Assembly: GCF_020092905.1 (NCBI RefSeq)
Contig: NZ_JAGSGB010000002.1
Coordinates: forward strand, 496,001-560,000
Source: Pacificimonas aurantium
Lineage (GTDB): Bacteria > Pseudomonadota > Alphaproteobacteria > Sphingomonadales > Sphingomonadaceae
Direction: 5' to 3'
DNA: 64,000 nucleotides
How positions within the stretch are numbered: the stretch's first letter is position 1; every line of letters starts with the position of its first letter. The notes under the pieces are model-generated. The model saw only the letters and a list, made by a program, of their open reading frames with translations, searched no databases and was not told the origin of the DNA. This document shows positions 17,941-25,425 of this stretch, one piece after another. The translations under genes and the position numbers were made by a program.

Positions 17941-18930
17941 ATGCGCATCCTGGTAGCGGATATCGGCGGGACAAATGCTCGCTTCGCCATCGCCGATATC
18001 GGCGAAGACGGCGCCATTGCCCTAGGGAAGGATCAGCGTTTCCCCTCGGTTGACTATCGCGCGCTCGGTGAAGCCGCTGCCGCCTTTGCAGCGCAGCAGG
18101 ACGAACCGCTGCCCGAGGCGGCGGGCCTGGCAATCGCCGCCCCCGTACGAGGGTCACGAATTGAGTTTCCCAACAGCGACTGGGTGGTCGAGCCGGTCCG
18201 CATTGCGGACCAGCTACGTCTGAGCAGCCATGTCCTCATCAATGATCTCGTCGCGGCCGCCTATGCCGTAGACGAGGTGACGGGCCCTGACCTTGTCCAC
18301 CTGGCCGGCCCGCAATCGGAACCGAGGGGCGAAAAAGGCGTCTCGACGGTCGTCGGGGTCGGCACGGGGCTCGGGGTCGCGATGCTCTACCGTGAGAACG
18401 GGCGGCGGCATGCCCTGCCGACCGAAGGCGGGCATTCGGGCTTCGCCCCCGTCGACGAGTTCGAGGATCGGCTGCTGCACCATCTTCGCAAAAATCATGA
18501 CCGTGTCAGTGTCGAGCGCGTTACCTCCGGCATGGCCATGCGACCGATCATGGAGATTCTTGCCAGCGAACGCGGTGAACCCGCGCCCGCAGGAAACGAC
18601 CGCGATCTGTGGGCGAGCGCCCTAAACGGCGACACAGACTTCGCGCGAGATGCTCTCGGCCGGTTCCTTGCTATTCTCGGCACGGTCTGCGGCGACATTG
18701 CCCTGACCCATGGGCCGGGTCCCGTCATTCTCGCCGGCGGGCTGGGCCAGCGGCTTGCGCCGCATATTGCATCCTCGCGCTTTGGCGAGAGGTTCGCGGC
18801 GAAGGGGCGCTATGCGAAGATGATGAAGGATCAGCCGGTCTATCTCATTGCCCACCCCGAACCGGGATTGCTGGGCGCGGCGGTGGCCTATCGGGACCAT
18901 CGCTTGAACCAGACGCCGACCAAAACATGA
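17941..18930 (+). CDS. glk: Glucokinase
   Basis: A 329-residue Glk of the bacterial ROK-independent type. The N-terminal phosphate loop MRILVADIGGTNARFAIADI, substrate-loop VLINDLVAAAYAV, a VGVGTGLGVAMLYRENG segment, LPTEGGHSGFAP and a C-terminal GPVILAGGLGQRL are all present. It phosphorylates glucose for the Entner-Doudoroff/pentose route. It is the last recognisable core gene before the mobile region; the first island repeat starts about 45 bases after its stop. Confidence 0.95.
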   Translation: MRILVADIGGTNARFAIADIGEDGAIALGKDQRFPSVDYRALGEAAAAFAAQQDEPLPEAAGLAIAAPVRGSRIEFPNSDWVVEPVRIADQLRLSSHVLINDLVAAAYAVDEVTGPDLVHLAGPQSEPRGEKGVSTVVGVGTGLGVAMLYRENGRRHALPTEGGHSGFAPVDEFEDRLLHHLRKNHDRVSVERVTSGMAMRPIMEILASERGEPAPAGNDRDLWASALNGDTDFARDALGRFLAILGTVCGDIALTHGPGPVILAGGLGQRLAPHIASSRFGERFAAKGRYAKMMKDQPVYLIAHPEPGLLGAAVAYRDHRLNQTPTKT

Positions 18931-19207
18931 CGCAGGTGGGGTGGCGCGAGCCCCCCGACGAACCGACCTGAAGATGGCGCCCCGCCCTGGATAAACATAA
19001 CGAATACACATCGCCGTTTGCACTCCTATAGAACCGCCGCCGCGCGCCTGTAGCCGCCCTATGGCGTAGTGCGACGCCGCTGATTATTCGAGAAGCATCG
19101 GGGGTAGGATCAACGGCCCACACTTTCGAGCCTCCCGATGGCAAGTTGCCTCTGCCGCCGCCGTAGATACCGCTTGGTCGGATTGCGTAGTGCAATTACC
19201 TCGGCAG
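18931..19207. other. Non-coding junction after glk, holding island repeat A
   Basis: No credible gene is seen in these 277 bases. They contain the left copy of the island direct repeat (18975-19008). They lie between the last core gene and the first accessory operon, so the chromosome/island junction and the promoter of the 19208 operon should both be here. I could not identify a convincing -35/-10 pair. Confidence 0.6.
18975..19008 (+). repeat. Left copy of the island-flanking direct repeat
   Basis: A 34-base segment that matches 24201-24234 at 30 of 34 positions, with an exact 20-base core GGATAAACATAACGAATACA at 18989-19008. Both copies are in the same orientation, 5226 bases apart, and bracket the two unknown genes plus the Ago/SIR2 pair. 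This is the pattern of attachment-site duplication by a site-specific integrase, although no integrase lies between the copies. Confidence 0.7.
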
Positions 19208-20155
19208 ATGAGGGGAACGCGATTGAATCCTTGGCCAGTGATACCCGCCGACGTTGTTGCCTGGTTCCGTGGCGTCTTCGCGGACGCAAACCGCCACGTA
19301 TGTGAGCGCCTGGCCAATCTCCCCAATATCCGCGAGACATCGCTCGATGACGGATTGATTGAAGCGCTGATCCCCAACAGTGCGCCGACGCTCCTGCCTT
19401 CGGGCGCGATCATCCGCATGGATACTCACAACATCGGTGGTTTGCGGCGCCTAGGCGCTCCCCATTGGGATTGGGATTTTCCGCAACGCCGGCGTTGGGA
19501 AACGGCGGATATTGCGATCCTCGTCTTCGTCTATCGACAAGACAAGCTGGTGGCGAAGAAGATTGGCCTGCTCCAATCCAAACGTCTCTTTCCGACTAAC
19601 CATGATGTCGAAGACGAAGATGAAATTGGTTTCCTTCATGGCATGAATGCGTTCATCCGCCGCGATGGGCAGCAAGCAGCCGCCGCACTCCACCGAACCT
19701 ACAGCTTCGACGAAACCTGCACCTTCGCCGCAATTCAGGCTGGACACCGACAGGTCGAACTGATCGACACGCTCAATCGGGATTTCGGCAAGGCCGTCTT
19801 CTACCTGCTCTACGCACCGCCTGAGCTTCCCTACGCAGTTACCTACCCCCTGCGAAAACGAATCCGCGTTGGCGACATGCCGGTCGGAAATCGGGTGGTC
19901 GATGCCGACAACCTCCACCGCGCTCTTGTCGAACTCAATGACGGCCAATCTCCCACCTTCAGCCTGCTGAAATCCGCCTGCGTCGGGCGGGATTGGCCGC
20001 TCGAAACCTGGGCTGCCGATCTGCTGCTGACCTGTCAGGTTGGACAGCAGTTCGATGACAGCAATGACGATCGCGTCCGCTATTTCCTCGAACGCCGATC
20101 GGGGCCCATTGGGGCGGCTCTCGCTGCATCAATTACCCTGCCGGGCGAGGCCTGA
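19208..20155 (+). CDS. Unknown protein, possible PD-(D/E)xK-like nuclease fold
   Basis: I do not recognise a named family. From ATG 19208 it is 315 residues. A GAGGGG Shine-Dalgarno before TTG 19223 makes that later start possible, and GTG 19190 is an earlier option. Residues about 95-128 read RRRWETADIAILVF ... KKIGLLQSKRLF; the Asp-to-QSK spacing between two hydrophobic strands resembles the D...(E/Q)xK core of PD-(D/E)xK nucleases, and aromatic-rich WDWDFPQRRRW precedes it. The C-terminal third is without recognised motifs. It is followed after 3 bases by the next gene, so the two act together. Function is inferred only from the motif shape and the defence neighbourhood. Confidence 0.72.
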   Translation: MRGTRLNPWPVIPADVVAWFRGVFADANRHVCERLANLPNIRETSLDDGLIEALIPNSAPTLLPSGAIIRMDTHNIGGLRRLGAPHWDWDFPQRRRWETADIAILVFVYRQDKLVAKKIGLLQSKRLFPTNHDVEDEDEIGFLHGMNAFIRRDGQQAAAALHRTYSFDETCTFAAIQAGHRQVELIDTLNRDFGKAVFYLLYAPPELPYAVTYPLRKRIRVGDMPVGNRVVDADNLHRALVELNDGQSPTFSLLKSACVGRDWPLETWAADLLLTCQVGQQFDDSNDDRVRYFLERRSGPIGAALAASITLPGEA

Positions 20156-20158
20156 GCC

Positions 20159-20773
20159 GTGCGAAGTGGCGATATCCCCTTCAAGTTCGATCTGACCGAT
20201 CTCCTCGCCCGCGCTCGCCGCCAAGTCGCTGGCCGGATAGGTGACGTCACCTTGAACTTGCCTTTCATCAGCATTGCGGTCAGCCCTAAAGATCGCGAGC
20301 GCCGTGTGGCGCGCGAGATCGTCCTCCGTTTGCGCGATCGGCGCGTCCTATCTGCGTGGGAATGTTGCGACGATTGCATCGAGAGAGCTCTCACTTCGCT
20401 CAAGGAAATCCGCCAGTTGATCGTCGACAAAGAGGTGGAACTCGCCGAGTTGCAGGACGGACCGCTGTTCCTTCTGCTCGATGCGATGGCGACTGGTATT
20501 CGACAGTTTATGACTTACGAGGAGCTGTTGCGGCGCGACAAGGATGCGCCCCCGCATCCACGTTTCGGCGAGTTTCATCGACCGCCGGACGTGCGCCAAG
20601 CCTATTTCGACGGCCTCGAAATCTTACGCGGACACCTGAGCCGGTGTCTCGGGCAGATCGCGCTCATTGCCGGCATGCCCGTGCCGACCGAAGGCATCAT
20701 TGAGAACTACCAGGGGCCGTGGCAGCTAGAAGCCTACGAGGCGCCGCCTCTGCTGCCACCACCCCCCGAATGA
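20159..20773 (+). CDS. Unknown helical protein, partner of the upstream gene
   Basis: A GTG start lies 3 bases after the preceding stop, so translation is probably coupled. The 204-residue product is not recognised. It has a beta-rich N-terminus (RIGDVTLNLPFISIAVSPKDRER), then a cysteine cluster WECCDDC, long amphipathic helices (IERALTSLKEIRQLIVDKEVEL; GPLFLLLDAMATGIRQFMTYEELL; YFDGLEILRGHLSRCLGQIALIA) and a Pro-rich tail. It looks like a small helical-bundle partner rather than an enzyme. The gene pair sits 145 bases upstream of the SIR2-APAZ/Ago pair and may be an independent defence module or an accessory one. Confidence 0.68.
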   Translation: MRSGDIPFKFDLTDLLARARRQVAGRIGDVTLNLPFISIAVSPKDRERRVAREIVLRLRDRRVLSAWECCDDCIERALTSLKEIRQLIVDKEVELAELQDGPLFLLLDAMATGIRQFMTYEELLRRDKDAPPHPRFGEFHRPPDVRQAYFDGLEILRGHLSRCLGQIALIAGMPVPTEGIIENYQGPWQLEAYEAPPLLPPPPE

Positions 20774-20854
20774 CCTGCGCTACGGCTGCTCGGAAGCCCA
20801 GGCGCTTACAACGGTGGCGTCGCTTCCCGCACCTGCCGATCACAAGGTTGAGCC

Positions 20855-20873
20855 TAGAGAACCATTAGAGAAC
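20855..20873 (+). promoter_or_regulatory. Tandem TAGAGAAC repeats upstream of the SIR2-APAZ gene
   Basis: The octamer TAGAGAAC occurs twice, at 20855-20862 and 20866-20873, exactly 11 bases apart, that is about one helical turn, 45 bases ahead of the SIR2-APAZ start. Such spacing is typical of operator half-sites on one DNA face. No adjacent regulator gene is present, so the binder is unknown. Confidence 0.35.
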
Positions 20874-20917
20874 AAAATCTGCTGGCGAAGGCTTGTGGAT
20901 CGGTTAGGCATGGGCGG

Positions 20918-22651
20918 ATGGAGAGCATAACGAGCCCGAGCGAGCTATCGAGCGATGACTTTGTGCGGCGCTTCGCGCTGCGCCCCGGCCAATTAATGTG
21001 GCTCCTTGGCGCGGGTGCGTCGGTTTCAGCCGGCATCCCCAGCGCTTGGGATATGATCTGGCAATTCAAGCAAACGTTGTTCGTTGCCCAACGCAAGGCG
21101 TCGCCGCAGAGTGTCGCCGATCTCGGTAATCCTGCGATCCGCGCGCTGTTAGACTCGCACATTGCGAGTTCCGAGCGACTACCGTCGCCGGGTTCACCGG
21201 ATGAATACGCGGCGCTCTTCGAAGCAACCTACCCGGTGGAGCGCGATCGCACGACTTTTATTCAAGGCATGATTAGCGGCGCGAAGCTGGCCTATGGCCA
21301 TCTTGCCCTCGCCTCGCTTCTAAAAGCGGGCCACACTCAGCTCGTCTGGACGACCAATTTCGACCACTTGATCGAAGATGCCTGCGCGAGAACGTATGGC
21401 ACAACGGGCACGTTGAGCGTCGTTGCACTCGACGCTCCGGAACTGGCGGGGCAATTGATCGGCGCGCAAAAATGGCCCATCGCAGTGAAGCTGCACGGCG
21501 ATTTCCGCTCGCGTCGGCTTAAGAACACGACCGATGAGCTGCGCCAGCAGGATGCGGCGCTTCGTCAGCAGCTCGTGGATGCCTGCCGACGATCCGGCCT
21601 CGTAGTCGCCGGCTACAGCGGACGCGACGATTCAGTGATGGACGCGCTTGAAACGGCGCTCAATCAGCCGGGCGGTTATCCTGGCGGACTGTTCTGGCTG
21701 CATCGCGGTAGCGATCCACCGCTCGGGCGGGTCATCCGACTTCTCCAGCGCGCCAGCGACGCGGGCGTTGAGTGCGGGCTGGTGCGGATTGAGAGCTTCG
21801 ATGAGATATTACGTGATCTCGTGCGGCTGCTGCCCGCGCTCGACACATCCGCTCTCAACGCGCTGGCAACAGGACGGTCGCGCGTGTCGGGCGCTCCCGA
21901 GCCCTCGGGCCAGCGGGGCTGGCCCCTCATTCGGCTCAACGGGCTTGCCGTCACCATCCCGGCCAATTGCCGCAAGCTGGTATGCACGATCGAGGGTGTC
22001 GCAGCGGCGCGTTCGGCGGTCGCCGAGGCGAACGCGCGCCTGATCGTGACGCGCACGCAAGCGGGCGTGCTCGGTTTCGGCAGCGATGCCGAGTTCCGTC
22101 GAGTGTTCGACCCGTTCGGAATCACTGCGTTCGATCTGGCCACCTTCGAGAAGCGGCGCCTGCGCTATGAGTCCGGCGAACGCGGCCTGCTACGCGATGC
22201 CTTGGTAGAGGCGCTGTGTGCCGCCAAGAATGTTCGTGCGATCCGCCGCCGCAGCGCTGATTTGCTCGTGCCAGTAGATCCCGCCGACAGCGCATGGGAT
22301 GGGCTTCGCGCGATAACTCATCAGACGACTGGCACCGTGCCCAAACACCCGGACCTGAAATGGCACGAGGGGGTCGGGGTCCGGCTTGACTGGGCAGACG
22401 ACGGTCTTTGGCTGCTGCTTGATCCAAAGATCGTGTTTGAGGGTGTCACGGACGCGACCAAAGCGATCACCGCCGACTTCGCGCGCGAACGGACGGTGAA
22501 GCGCTATAATCGTGATCTCGATCGGCTTATCGATTTTTGGGCAAAGCGCCTTGCCGGCGAAGCGCTTCTGGCGCTGTCGATTGGCGACGGGATCGATGCT
22601 CGCTTCGCAGTCGGGAAGAACACGGCCTTCTCCAAGCTGGTGCAGCCATGA
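20918..22651 (+). CDS. SIR2-APAZ protein of a short-Argonaute system (SPARSA-type)
   Basis: A 577-residue two-domain effector. Residues ~15-300 are a SIR2 NADase: GAGASVSAG at 31-39, WTTNFDH at 145-150 with the catalytic-type Asn, KLHGDFRS at 191-198, and AGYSGRDDS at 231-239. Residues ~320-577 fit the APAZ region, ending in RYNRDLDRLIDFWAKRL. In characterised SPARSA systems (short Ago plus SIR2-APAZ), guide-directed detection of invader DNA by the Ago partner switches on NAD+ depletion and cell death. Length matches known members (about 575). It overlaps the Ago gene by 4 bases (ATGA), so the two are made together. Confidence 0.93.
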   Translation: MESITSPSELSSDDFVRRFALRPGQLMWLLGAGASVSAGIPSAWDMIWQFKQTLFVAQRKASPQSVADLGNPAIRALLDSHIASSERLPSPGSPDEYAALFEATYPVERDRTTFIQGMISGAKLAYGHLALASLLKAGHTQLVWTTNFDHLIEDACARTYGTTGTLSVVALDAPELAGQLIGAQKWPIAVKLHGDFRSRRLKNTTDELRQQDAALRQQLVDACRRSGLVVAGYSGRDDSVMDALETALNQPGGYPGGLFWLHRGSDPPLGRVIRLLQRASDAGVECGLVRIESFDEILRDLVRLLPALDTSALNALATGRSRVSGAPEPSGQRGWPLIRLNGLAVTIPANCRKLVCTIEGVAAARSAVAEANARLIVTRTQAGVLGFGSDAEFRRVFDPFGITAFDLATFEKRRLRYESGERGLLRDALVEALCAAKNVRAIRRRSADLLVPVDPADSAWDGLRAITHQTTGTVPKHPDLKWHEGVGVRLDWADDGLWLLLDPKIVFEGVTDATKAITADFARERTVKRYNRDLDRLIDFWAKRLAGEALLALSIGDGIDARFAVGKNTAFSKLVQP

Positions 22652-24063
22652 CGAGCGAGATCGCCCCGACCATATGGTATCCCGAACCCGAGCTGGTGTT
22701 CCATCCCGAGCGAACGAGCGAGCGGGACATTCATCCGCTGCGCGGGCTCAAGCGGTTCGGCCCCCATTCGCGCGGATTGGTGCAATCGCCGATCCGGGTA
22801 GCGACGCTGGCCCCGAAGGGCGAGTCCGAGCGACTGTTCGCATTCATGCGTGAGCTGAGCCAGAGCGTGCGCCCGGTCGAGCGAACCGACTATCTGCCGG
22901 ATTGGCCGGGCTTCAATACCGTGTTCGACATGCGCGTGACGGCGGCAACCAAGAAATGCCGTGTCGAGCTGGACGGATCGTTTGAGAGCGAGATGGCACA
23001 ATCGGCGATGCCGCACGTGTTGCTCGCCGAACAGCTCGTTCGTGCGATCCAGCCCCTTGAGGCGTTCCGCAGCGACTTCGATGTCTTGTTCATCTACCTA
23101 CCGCAGCGGTGGGAGCGTGGCTTCTACGGCGCGGGGGACGATTTCGATCTCCACGATCATCTCAAAGCCTATACGGCCGCGCGCGGGATGCCGATCCAGA
23201 TCGTGCGCGAAGACAAGGCGCTCGCTTATCGCTGCCGTGCGAGCGTGATGTGGCGAGTCGGGCTGGCGCTGTATGCCAAGGCCGGCGGCGTTCCCTGGAA
23301 GCTAGCCGACGTGGACCCAGAAACAGCCTATGTCGGCATTTCCTATGCGGTGCGGTCGAACGGTGCCGACAAACCGCGATTTGTGACTTGTTGCAGCCAG
23401 GTGTTCGACGCGGAGGGCGCCGGCTTGGAGTTTATCGCCTACGATACCGCCGACGTGCAGGTGCAACGCGATAATCCCTTTTTATCGCAGGCTGAGATGT
23501 TCCGTGTCATCACGCGGTCGATGACGCTGTATCGTCACCGGCATGGCGGACGCTCGCCGCGCCGGGTCATGGTCCACAAATCGACCGAGTTCAAAGACGC
23601 AGAAGTGCTCGGCTGCTTCGAGGCACTACCGCTGTGCGAGGCGGTCGATTTGATTCAGGTGGTCGAGGATGTGGGCTGGCGCGGCGCGCGTTGGGAACGC
23701 GACCAAGCCAATTCGGGAGGTAAGGCGGCGGCGTTTCCAATTAAGCGTGGCTCACTGATCGGGCTTGGCGAGCGCGAGGCACTACTGTGGATGCACGGTG
23801 CCGTGGAGACTTTGGGACCGAAAACCTATTTTCAGGGTCAGCGCGGCACGCCGCGTCCGATCCGACTTGTCCGCCATGCCGGGCACGGCACGTGGGACGA
23901 CAGCGCCCGCGCGGCGCTCGCCTTGTCGAAGATGAACTGGAACAATGACGGGCTGTATGATCCGCTACCCGTAACGATGAGTTATGCGAAGGTGCTGGCG
24001 CGCGTCCTCAAGCGCATGACGAATCTAGGCAGCACACCCTACCAATTCCGATTCTTCATGTAG
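22648..24063 (+). CDS. Short prokaryotic Argonaute (MID-PIWI), SPARSA partner
   Basis: The start at ATG 22648 overlaps the SIR2-APAZ stop; the longer open frame upstream is a shadow. The 471-residue product has only MID and PIWI parts, as in short Agos: DFDVLFIYLPQRW and HDHLKAYTAARGMPIQIVRED (MID core), then AYVGISYAV and SRSMTLYRHRHGGRSPRRVMVHKSTEF (PIWI). The first PIWI strand reads VGIS where active Agos have a catalytic Asp, so it should bind guide and target but not cut. Its C terminus (TPYQFRFFM) is the usual short hydrophobic Ago tail. It senses invading nucleic acid and activates the SIR2 partner. Confidence 0.92.
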   Translation: MTSEIAPTIWYPEPELVFHPERTSERDIHPLRGLKRFGPHSRGLVQSPIRVATLAPKGESERLFAFMRELSQSVRPVERTDYLPDWPGFNTVFDMRVTAATKKCRVELDGSFESEMAQSAMPHVLLAEQLVRAIQPLEAFRSDFDVLFIYLPQRWERGFYGAGDDFDLHDHLKAYTAARGMPIQIVREDKALAYRCRASVMWRVGLALYAKAGGVPWKLADVDPETAYVGISYAVRSNGADKPRFVTCCSQVFDAEGAGLEFIAYDTADVQVQRDNPFLSQAEMFRVITRSMTLYRHRHGGRSPRRVMVHKSTEFKDAEVLGCFEALPLCEAVDLIQVVEDVGWRGARWERDQANSGGKAAAFPIKRGSLIGLGEREALLWMHGAVETLGPKTYFQGQRGTPRPIRLVRHAGHGTWDDSARAALALSKMNWNNDGLYDPLPVTMSYAKVLARVLKRMTNLGSTPYQFRFFM

Positions 24064-24074
24064 TGAAAGTTCGT

Positions 24075-24094
24075 TGCACCCACAGGATTCGAAC
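24075..24094 (-). repeat. Candidate attL: tRNA-Arg 3'-end remnant of the ICE
   Basis: On the minus strand this reads as a T-loop (GTTCGAATCCTG) followed by TGGGTGC. It shares the exact 12-mer caggattcgaac (24083-24094) with the T-arm of tRNA-Arg at 63138-63149. TGGGTGC could pair with that tRNA's acceptor GCGCCCG by five Watson-Crick and two G-U pairs, but one base is missing relative to the intact tRNA end. This looks like a diverged tRNA 3' end left of the ICE. It supports, but does not prove, the left boundary. Confidence 0.5.
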
Positions 24095-24200
24095 TTTTTG
24101 CCGTCGATGGCCGCCGTGCCTACGATCGTGTTAACACTGAGTTTTCGCTGATCGTAGCCTGTGCGGCTGACGCGCACAAACGGCGGCCGGCGGCGGAATT

Positions 24201-24234
24201 TGGTGCCCCGTGCAGGATAAACATAACGAATACA
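24201..24234 (+). repeat. Right copy of the island-flanking direct repeat
   Basis: Matches 18975-19008 at 30 of 34 positions with the exact 20-base core at 24215-24234, same orientation. It lies about 140 bases after the Ago stop. Because it falls to the right of the ICE attL candidate (24083), the island and ICE ends interleave by about 150 bases, which suggests successive insertions at neighbouring sites. Confidence 0.68.
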
Positions 24235-24362
24235 TCCCGTTGTTCCTACTACCGTAGCGCCGCCAAACACCGAAACGAGCCAGCGATCGTCGCCGTCGAA
24301 CGTCGCTTGCGCTTCGCCCGCAATCCGCACCCTTCCTGAACCGTTGCAGGATGGAGATATAC

Positions 24363-24393
24363 GTGTTTCATTTCAACATCGGAAATGATACAT
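24363..24393 (+). promoter_or_regulatory. Candidate chr operator (inverted repeat)
   Basis: GTGTTTCATTT (24363-24373) and AAATGATACAT (24383-24393) are inverted repeats matching at 9 of 11 positions, separated by 9 bases, and end 8 bases before the chrB start. ChrB proteins regulate their own operon in response to chromate, so this dyad is a plausible ChrB site. I could not fix the -35/-10 boxes. Confidence 0.45.
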
Positions 24394-24400
24394 ATGCGTT

Positions 24401-25354
24401 ATGGACGCTTCGCAAGACTCCGAGCATTGGCTAGCATTGCTGCACCAAATCCCTGCGAAGCCGCCCTATCTGCGTGTGAAAATCTGGCGCCGCTTGCAGG
24501 CGATTGGCGCAGTGCCGCTCAAGAACGCTGTTCATGTGCTCCCCCGTCGCGAGGAGAACGAAACCGCATTTCGCGACCTGCTGGCAGAGATCACGACCAG
24601 CGGCGGCGAGGCGGTGCTGATCGACGCGCAGATGATCGAAGGCCAGAGCGACGTTGAGCTCCGCCAGCTTTTCGACGCTGCGCGGGATGCCGATTATGAC
24701 GAGCTGGCCCAAGCCGCACGGCAGTTGCTCGACACTGGGCCGGCGTCGGGGACCGAGATCTCAAAACTCCAGCGACGGCTTTCTGAGATTGTCCGGCTCG
24801 ACTTCTTTGGCGCGCACGGTCGTCAAGGTGCCGAGGCGGCGCTGCGGGATTTGGACGAGAAGCGTTACGCCCATCCCGACGTCGGCCGCACAGGCGAAGC
24901 GGCTGCGGTGTCGCCCGCTGACCTCAAGCATCGCGTCTGGGTGACGCGGCGCGGCGTCCACGTCGATCGCATCGCCTGCGCTTGGCTGATCCGACGATTC
25001 ATCGACCCCCACGCGAGCTTCAAGTTCGTCGATGGCAGGAGCTACACGTCCGATGCCGGCGAGCTGCGCTTCGATATGACCGATGCCGAGTTCACCCATG
25101 AGGGCGATCGGTGCAGCTTCGAGACCCTGCTGCTACGCGCCGAGCTGGACGGCGATCCGGGATTAGCCGCGATCGGGGAGATCATCCACGACCTCGACAT
25201 CGGCGACGACAAGTTTGAGCGGCCGGAAACGCCGGGACTCAGCGCGATGCTGTCAGGCGTGTGCGCGACGTTCGATGACGATCTCCAGCGCATCGCCGGT
25301 GCCGGCGACGCGCTCGATGGCTTCTACGCCTACTTCACCCGGCAAAACCCGTGA
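24401..25354 (+). CDS. chrB: Chromate resistance regulator ChrB
   Basis: A 317-residue ChrB with an N-terminal domain (LLHQIPAKPPYLRVKIWRRLQAIGAVPLKNAVHVLP) and a C-terminal ChrB domain (HRVWVTRRGVHVDRIACAWLIRRFIDPHASFKFVDG, then FDMTDAEFTHEGDRCSFETLL and IIHDLDIGDDKFERPET). ChrB acts as a chromate-sensitive regulator of chr operons and is needed for full resistance. It is first gene of a chrB-chrA-sod-like operon on the plus strand. A dyad lies just upstream. Confidence 0.94.
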   Translation: MDASQDSEHWLALLHQIPAKPPYLRVKIWRRLQAIGAVPLKNAVHVLPRREENETAFRDLLAEITTSGGEAVLIDAQMIEGQSDVELRQLFDAARDADYDELAQAARQLLDTGPASGTEISKLQRRLSEIVRLDFFGAHGRQGAEAALRDLDEKRYAHPDVGRTGEAAAVSPADLKHRVWVTRRGVHVDRIACAWLIRRFIDPHASFKFVDGRSYTSDAGELRFDMTDAEFTHEGDRCSFETLLLRAELDGDPGLAAIGEIIHDLDIGDDKFERPETPGLSAMLSGVCATFDDDLQRIAGAGDALDGFYAYFTRQNP

Positions 25355-25425
25355 AGTCGGGAGTCAGCGCAAGGCACTCGGCCCTCGGCCGAGAGATGAC
25401 TGTTATAGCTTGAGGAACGTGGTGA

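Larger units (their letters stand above)
18989..24234. mobile_element. Small defence island flanked by direct repeats
   Basis: This 5.2-kb segment is bounded by the 20-base exact direct repeat and holds only four genes, all on the plus strand: an unknown two-gene operon and a SPARSA-like pair. No integrase or transposase is inside, so it would need a helper recombinase, or it is a remnant of a larger element. It lies between the core gene glk and the left end of the conjugative element. Calling it an element is inference from the repeats and gene content. Confidence 0.5.
24064..24400. other. Non-coding junction between defence island and ICE cargo
   Basis: These 337 bases hold no credible gene. 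They contain the tRNA-like candidate attL (24075-24094), the right copy of the island repeat (24201-24234) and a dyad ahead of chrB (24363-24393). The segment therefore appears to stack the ends of two elements and the chromate promoter. Confidence 0.65.

Noticed and set aside
18937-18960. Bases loosely like the tRNA-Arg 3' end after glk, considered as ICE attL
   Set aside because: The match is short and gapped, and lacks the T-loop core; 24083-24094 is better.
18975-24234. Direct repeats as a CRISPR array
   Set aside because: Only two copies, more than 5 kb apart, with genes between and no cas genes.
18845-24330. Similar peptides (CIRYVYP-type) translated on the minus strand near 18990 and 24215
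   Set aside because: They come from the 20-base DNA repeat, sit in short frames without starts, and do not form a gene family here.
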